64,000 nt of DNA, taken from NCBI GenBank assembly GCA_948567375.1, contig OX419755.1, positions 54,193,001-54,257,000 of the forward strand, given 5' to 3'. This document shows, one piece after another, positions 60,125 to 64,000 of this stretch. Under the pieces are notes generated by a model, which did no database searches, had not been told where the DNA came from, and saw nothing but the letters and a program-made list of their open reading frames with translations. The translations under genes and the position numbers were made by a program. The DNA is from Lunularia cruciata (Eukaryota; Streptophyta; Marchantiopsida; Lunulariales; Lunulariaceae). The stretch's first letter is position 1; every line of letters starts with the position of its first letter.

Positions 60125-61620
60125 TCACACGATTGGACAAATTCTCAAACATCTTATGTCATGATGGGCCACCACCATTGGCGTTGGAGGGGTAGCCAAG
60201 GTCTTGTCCAGCCCCATGTGACCAGCTATGGGTAAATCATGGGCTTCTTGAAGGTGTAGAAGTTGAAAATCACCTTTGGTTGGAACATAGATCCGGTCCT
60301 CATGAAATAGAAGGCCCTCCTTGATGGAGAAGGTGTTGTACTCCTTGTTGCATGCTATAAGGAAACCATGTACCATTTGGAAGAAGTGATCTTGTTGTAG
60401 AGCTGATTGAAACTTATTTTGGACCTTGGAGTCAATTGACACCATTGTAATTGCCATTGTGATGAGAGGAAGAGACTTCAAATCAGGTCGTCGTGATAAA
60501 GCATCAAGGATGAGGTGGAACCAACCTGGTTTGTACTCAAGTTTGATGTCAAATAATTGGAGTTGTTCCTCCCATTGATGGTGTTGACTCTTCATGTGTT
60601 CCAATTGTAAGGTGTGCAACACCGGTTTGTGATCAGTTTGGATGATCACTTGTTTCCCCAAGAGGTAATGCTTCCATACCTTGGTGGCATATACCATTGC
60701 AAGTTGTTCTTGATCTCAAGCAAAGTAGTTTCTTTTAGCCATATTGAGTTGGTGAGACACAAAGGCAATGGGATGCAGTCCATCTGAGAATACTTGTTGC
60801 AAAACAACTCCAATTGTAAAGTTAGAATCATCAAAATCAACCACATAGGGTAGTTGAGGATCATACGATTGAAGAATAGGCCTTGAAGACACCATATGTT
60901 TCAACTAGAATGCTTCTTTGTGCTTGGTGGTCCACTAGAAGCTTGAGTCCTTCCCCAAGAGGTCAGTCAATGGTGCAGCCACATCAATATAATAATAGAT
61001 GAACCGTCGATAAAAACTAGCCAACCCGTTAAATGCCCATACTTTTGTAGCATCCTTTAAAGTAGGCCAATCAGTAATGGCCTTGATTTTCTCCTCTTTC
61101 ATCTTGATCCCCTCTGATGAGATCTTGTGCCCCAAGAAGGTAAATTCCTTTTGCCAAAATGCACACTTTGACTTCTTGTAGTAAAATTTCTATTGTCGTA
61201 GTCGTCTTAGGACTTCTTGCACATGATTCATGTGTTCTACCTCTGTCTTGCTATAGATAAGATATCATCCAAGAACAACACCATGTACCGATCCAATATT
61301 CTATCCAACACCTGATGCATCTAATCCATGAAGACTATTGGAGGATTAGTGAGCCCGAAAGGTAAAACCCTCCACTCAAAATACCCATACCTTGTGAAAA
61401 AGGCCATCTTTTGGACACCCTCCCTATCAATGGGGATTTGCCAATAGCCATTGTGAAGATCCAACTTGGAAAAGTATCATGCTCCACTCAATTGATCAAG
61501 AAAGTCATCAATCCGAGACAAAGGATATGCATTCTTCATTGTTTGCTTATTGAGCTCACGATAATCAATACAGAAACAAAGTCCTCCATCCTTCTTTGGG
61601 ACAAACAGTATTGGTGCTCC
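60125..61620 (-). pseudogene. Reverse transcriptase-RNase H of chromovirus F
   Basis: A long open stretch (60697-60125, 190 codons) covers RNase H from M-V-Y-A-T-K-V-W-K with an intact T-D-H-K-P-V, through W-E-E-Q-L-Q-L and P-D-L-K-S-L-P to the integrase lead-in. Upstream, 60904-60716 has the F-V-S-H-Q-L-N block and 61135-60935 the thumb (A-F-N-G-L-A-S-F-Y-R-R-F). RT palm pieces run to 61620, where element G cuts the frame. Confidence 0.85.
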
Positions 61621-62369
61621 TGTAATACCAAGAGCTAGCCATATGATCTAGATGTGAAATTTTCTTTGGTAACATCAAGAATAATGTTTAACATGATGGT
61701 CAAAATAGATCAGATAGAAGTATCACAAAAAGAGTACTTCTACTAATAGAGCAGAAACCAAAATAGACTTGAGAACCTTAGAACCAATAACTAGACATAT
61801 GATTTAAAAGTGAGAATTGGTTTGGTAACATCTGGAAGGATGTTACACATGATGGACTAAACAGATTAGAAAGAGATATCACCAAAAGGGGACTACTACT
61901 AATAGAGTAGGAACCGAAATATGCCTAAAATCTTTGAAGGCAATTTTGGAGGCCTAAACGGATAAATTAGACCTCAAAATGTGCAGATGCCCCCCCTCCT
62001 CATACAAAGGGAGGGTTGGCCTTCTCCCCCCTTGGTTTTTCTTGTCGAGAGCTTTCCAATGATACCTTACATGATTCTGAGACTCCTATAGGAAGATTCC
62101 CTAAAAGGTTGCCTCCGGTCAAAGCTTGTTTGACCAACTAGATAGGACCTAGACCAACATGTCACCCATCCAAGTAAGAATCCAAGGTTGGAGCTTGCTA
62201 ACATGTCACCTATCTATGTGCCTAATCCTATGGTGGAGCTTCCTTGGAAGAGATCCTCTTTGTCTATATAATAAAGAGAAGGTGTTCCTTTGGGGCACCG
62301 AATGTTGAGTGTGTAATTTGTGGTTTCTCCATTGTGTTCTCTCTCTTCTCTTGTCCTTGGAGTATTACA
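61621..62369 (+). repeat. Left LTR of element G
   Basis: 749 bp from TGTAATACCAAGAGC to GTATTACA. It contains TCTATATAATAAAGAG near 62263, which combines a TATA-like box and an AATAAA. It is collinear with both solo LTRs of the family. Confidence 0.9.
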
Positions 62370-62370
62370 A

Positions 62371-62382
62371 TGATATCAAAGC
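62371..62382 (+). other. Primer binding site, initiator-Met tRNA type (element G)
   Basis: TGATATCAAAGC begins one base after the LTR and differs at two positions from the standard TGGTATCAGAGC. Confidence 0.75.
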
Positions 62383-62509
62383 AAGTGTCTTCATCCAAGA
62401 GAGTGGATCACTCCTCTTGGAAGAGCACAAACTACTAAAACTGAGTAATTTGAGGTGGAGAACATATAGTAGTTGCTAGACTTAGGAAGGACTTTAGAGA
62501 GCGGACGGG

Positions 62510-63984
62510 ATGGATGCACCGGGAGGAAAATTTCCCGCACCTAGTTTTCCATTGCCAAATCCATTCCACATCAAGGTTATGTACATCTAGCGTGAGCAAA
62601 TGAGGGTATCACTAGTTTATCAGTTTGGTGTAGAATTCATGGACAGGGTGATGAACTCACCAAACCCGGTGATTCTACATGTGGTGATATATAACAAAGA
62701 GTGGGATTTGACAATCTACATTCTACTGTGATGATATGGATGTGAATGTCCCAAATCCTCTCCCTTTCAACACTCAAGTAGAAATCCGTTATGTAGTGAG
62801 ACCGAAAGTGATGTTTAGAGATTTTGTGATTAGAAATTTTGGCGAGGAATATTATCAATGAGTGATAGCTTCTGAGGTCCCAATGGTAGTTCCAATAGTT
62901 TGTGCGCCTTCCAGAGTGATCATATTGACTCTATATTGAAGGAGATAGTAGCAATTGAGTGTTGCAAGATCCATGGATCCGTAATTGCAAAAGCTGGTGC
63001 AAGGAATGCAAGGGATGTTGAATGAAATTTGAGAGATTAAGATGACCATGGAGACATTACAAAGTCAAGTGCAGATCCTCAAGAACGATCAAGCCATGCA
63101 AGAAGAAGAGCCATCTCAAAACCCAGTACCTGTGATTGAAGTACTTGGAGAGGCACCTATACCTACAAACCCTATCAACAATGAAGCCACATTGCTACTC
63201 TGGATGAAAAAGACATGCAACATTGAGCCTTACAAGGGGCAGCATATGATGGGAGTAGTGGAAAATTGGATCTCGAGAATGAATCGATATTTCCGATTGT
63301 TCTCAACAGAGATCACGGAGCATGTTGCAGGCGTGTTTGCATGTGGGTACTTGACCGATAAAGCTCTCACATGGTATGATGCTTGGGAACAATCCATGTT
63401 GGCAGAGAGAAGGGAGGTCACGTGGATATCAATGCAAGAAGGATTGTTGAAGAATTTCCAATCGGTGGATTTTGTGCAAATGACTCAAACCCGACTATGG
63501 GGATTGAGATAGAAGAATAACATACAAGAGTATGTGGAGGCATTCTGGATCTACAAGTCGCAATAACCGACATAAGTCCAGCAGAGGCCCTTGAAAATTT
63601 CAAACAAGGGTTAAAGGAGCGGATTCACCAAGAAGTCATGGTGCAAAATCCTCTCACGGTATTTAAAGCCATTGCTTGTGCACAAAGAATAGTAGGAGCA
63701 TTGGGTGGAGGTGAAGGAGTAGTTCCATCTCAACATTATCGGGTAGAAATGCCACACATGGGCGGACCCGTACTGATGGAATTGGGCAACCTTTGATTTC
63801 GAGATCGAGGAGCACAAAAGCTTCAAGGAGAGCGTGGACGGTAGAAGAACAAAGAGATGGAGTCCCACAAGGAGATGGAACTCAAGGAGAACAATGCCAT
63901 TGTTACAATTGTGGCCGTATTAGGCACATATCTACCAACTATCACACTCACTTCCCTATAGGCCCTTGGCCTTCATATAGGTGA
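62510..63984 (+). pseudogene. gag of element G
   Basis: An ATG at 62510 opens a Pro-rich start (M-D-A-P-G-G-K-F-P). Breaks follow, then a 156-codon open stretch (63042-63512) with a typical retrotransposon gag core: W-I-S-R-M-N-R-Y-F, L-T-D-K-A-L-T-W-Y-D-A-W. A TAG at 63510 and a shift precede another core piece. The zinc knuckle near 63893-63934 reads C-Y-N-C-G-R-I-R-H-I-S-T-N-Y, with the final Cys replaced by Tyr. This copy is nonfunctional. Confidence 0.8.
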
Positions 63985-64000
63985 TCTTTGAACAACATAG

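Larger units (their letters stand above)
58528..61620 (-). mobile_element. Chromovirus F, minus strand, 5' part cut by element G
   Basis: Reading from high to low coordinates: RT (from 61620), RNase H, integrase, chromodomain, purine tract and 3' LTR. The 5' LTR, gag and protease are not visible, because element G inserted into RT at 61621 and runs beyond the window. The target duplication cannot be checked; GATGG precedes the LTR at 58523-58527. Confidence 0.87.
61621..64000 (+). mobile_element. LTR retrotransposon G, left part, runs off the window
   Basis: Left LTR (61621-62369), primer site of the initiator-Met type, and gag up to a zinc knuckle are present. Pol would lie beyond 64000. 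Insertion is inside the RT of F: GGTGCTCC at 61613-61620 is followed directly by TGTAATACC. Two solo LTRs of the same family occur at 32682-33421 (-) and 37407-38144 (+). Confidence 0.87.

Overview
The window looks like nuclear DNA of a land plant. It holds two spliced genes of plant families (a 2-oxoglutarate/Fe(II) dioxygenase of the gibberellin-oxidase type and a NAC-domain gene) in an AT-rich background dominated by nested Ty3/gypsy LTR retrotransposons. Two of the retrotransposon families use primer sites for initiator-Met tRNA and one for Asp tRNA, as is common in plants. The introns are short and the exons are richer in GC than their surroundings. I cannot name the species; nothing seen is specific to flowering plants.

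Layout. 1-3069: AT-rich DNA without a recognisable gene. 3070-8719: chromovirus A, a complete but decayed element with 5-bp target duplications (CTCTT). 8720-17600: AT-rich DNA with a short tandem duplication, a decayed relative (12.4-13.5 kb) of the LTR-encoded protein of element E, and an old solo LTR (13774-14221). 17620-18480: a patch of different composition, possibly organellar. 18.5-30.5 kb: the gene island, with the dioxygenase gene on + (three exons, 20618-22328) and a zinc-finger/NAC gene on - (25951-28125, upstream exons unresolved), separated by minisatellite-like repeats. 31.8-32.5 kb: two tandem-repeat blocks. 32.5-64 kb: a nest of LTR elements.

The nest. Minus-strand chromovirus remnant B is broken by minus-strand chromovirus C, which is interrupted by plus-strand chromovirus D. 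D is interrupted inside its RNase H region by a 13.7-kb element, E (TSD ATCAT on both sides). To the right lie a head-to-head LTR junction, a pol scrap, minus-strand chromovirus F, and plus-strand element G, which inserted into the RT of F and runs off the window. Two solo LTRs of family G sit inside B and C. No pol is intact; all copies carry stops and frameshifts.

Most unusual features. (1) Element E has 3.8-kb LTRs whose U3 carries a long reading frame: a globular N-terminal region, an acidic stretch and coiled coils. Each LTR copy is broken by different stop codons at sites where the other copy is open, and a diverged relative of the same protein lies 30 kb away. (2) The NAC gene appears to be fused, through phase-compatible exons, to three tandem C-x4-C...C-G-x2-H modules. 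(3) Chromoviruses of one family carry a tandem repeat of about 20 residues between protease and reverse transcriptase.
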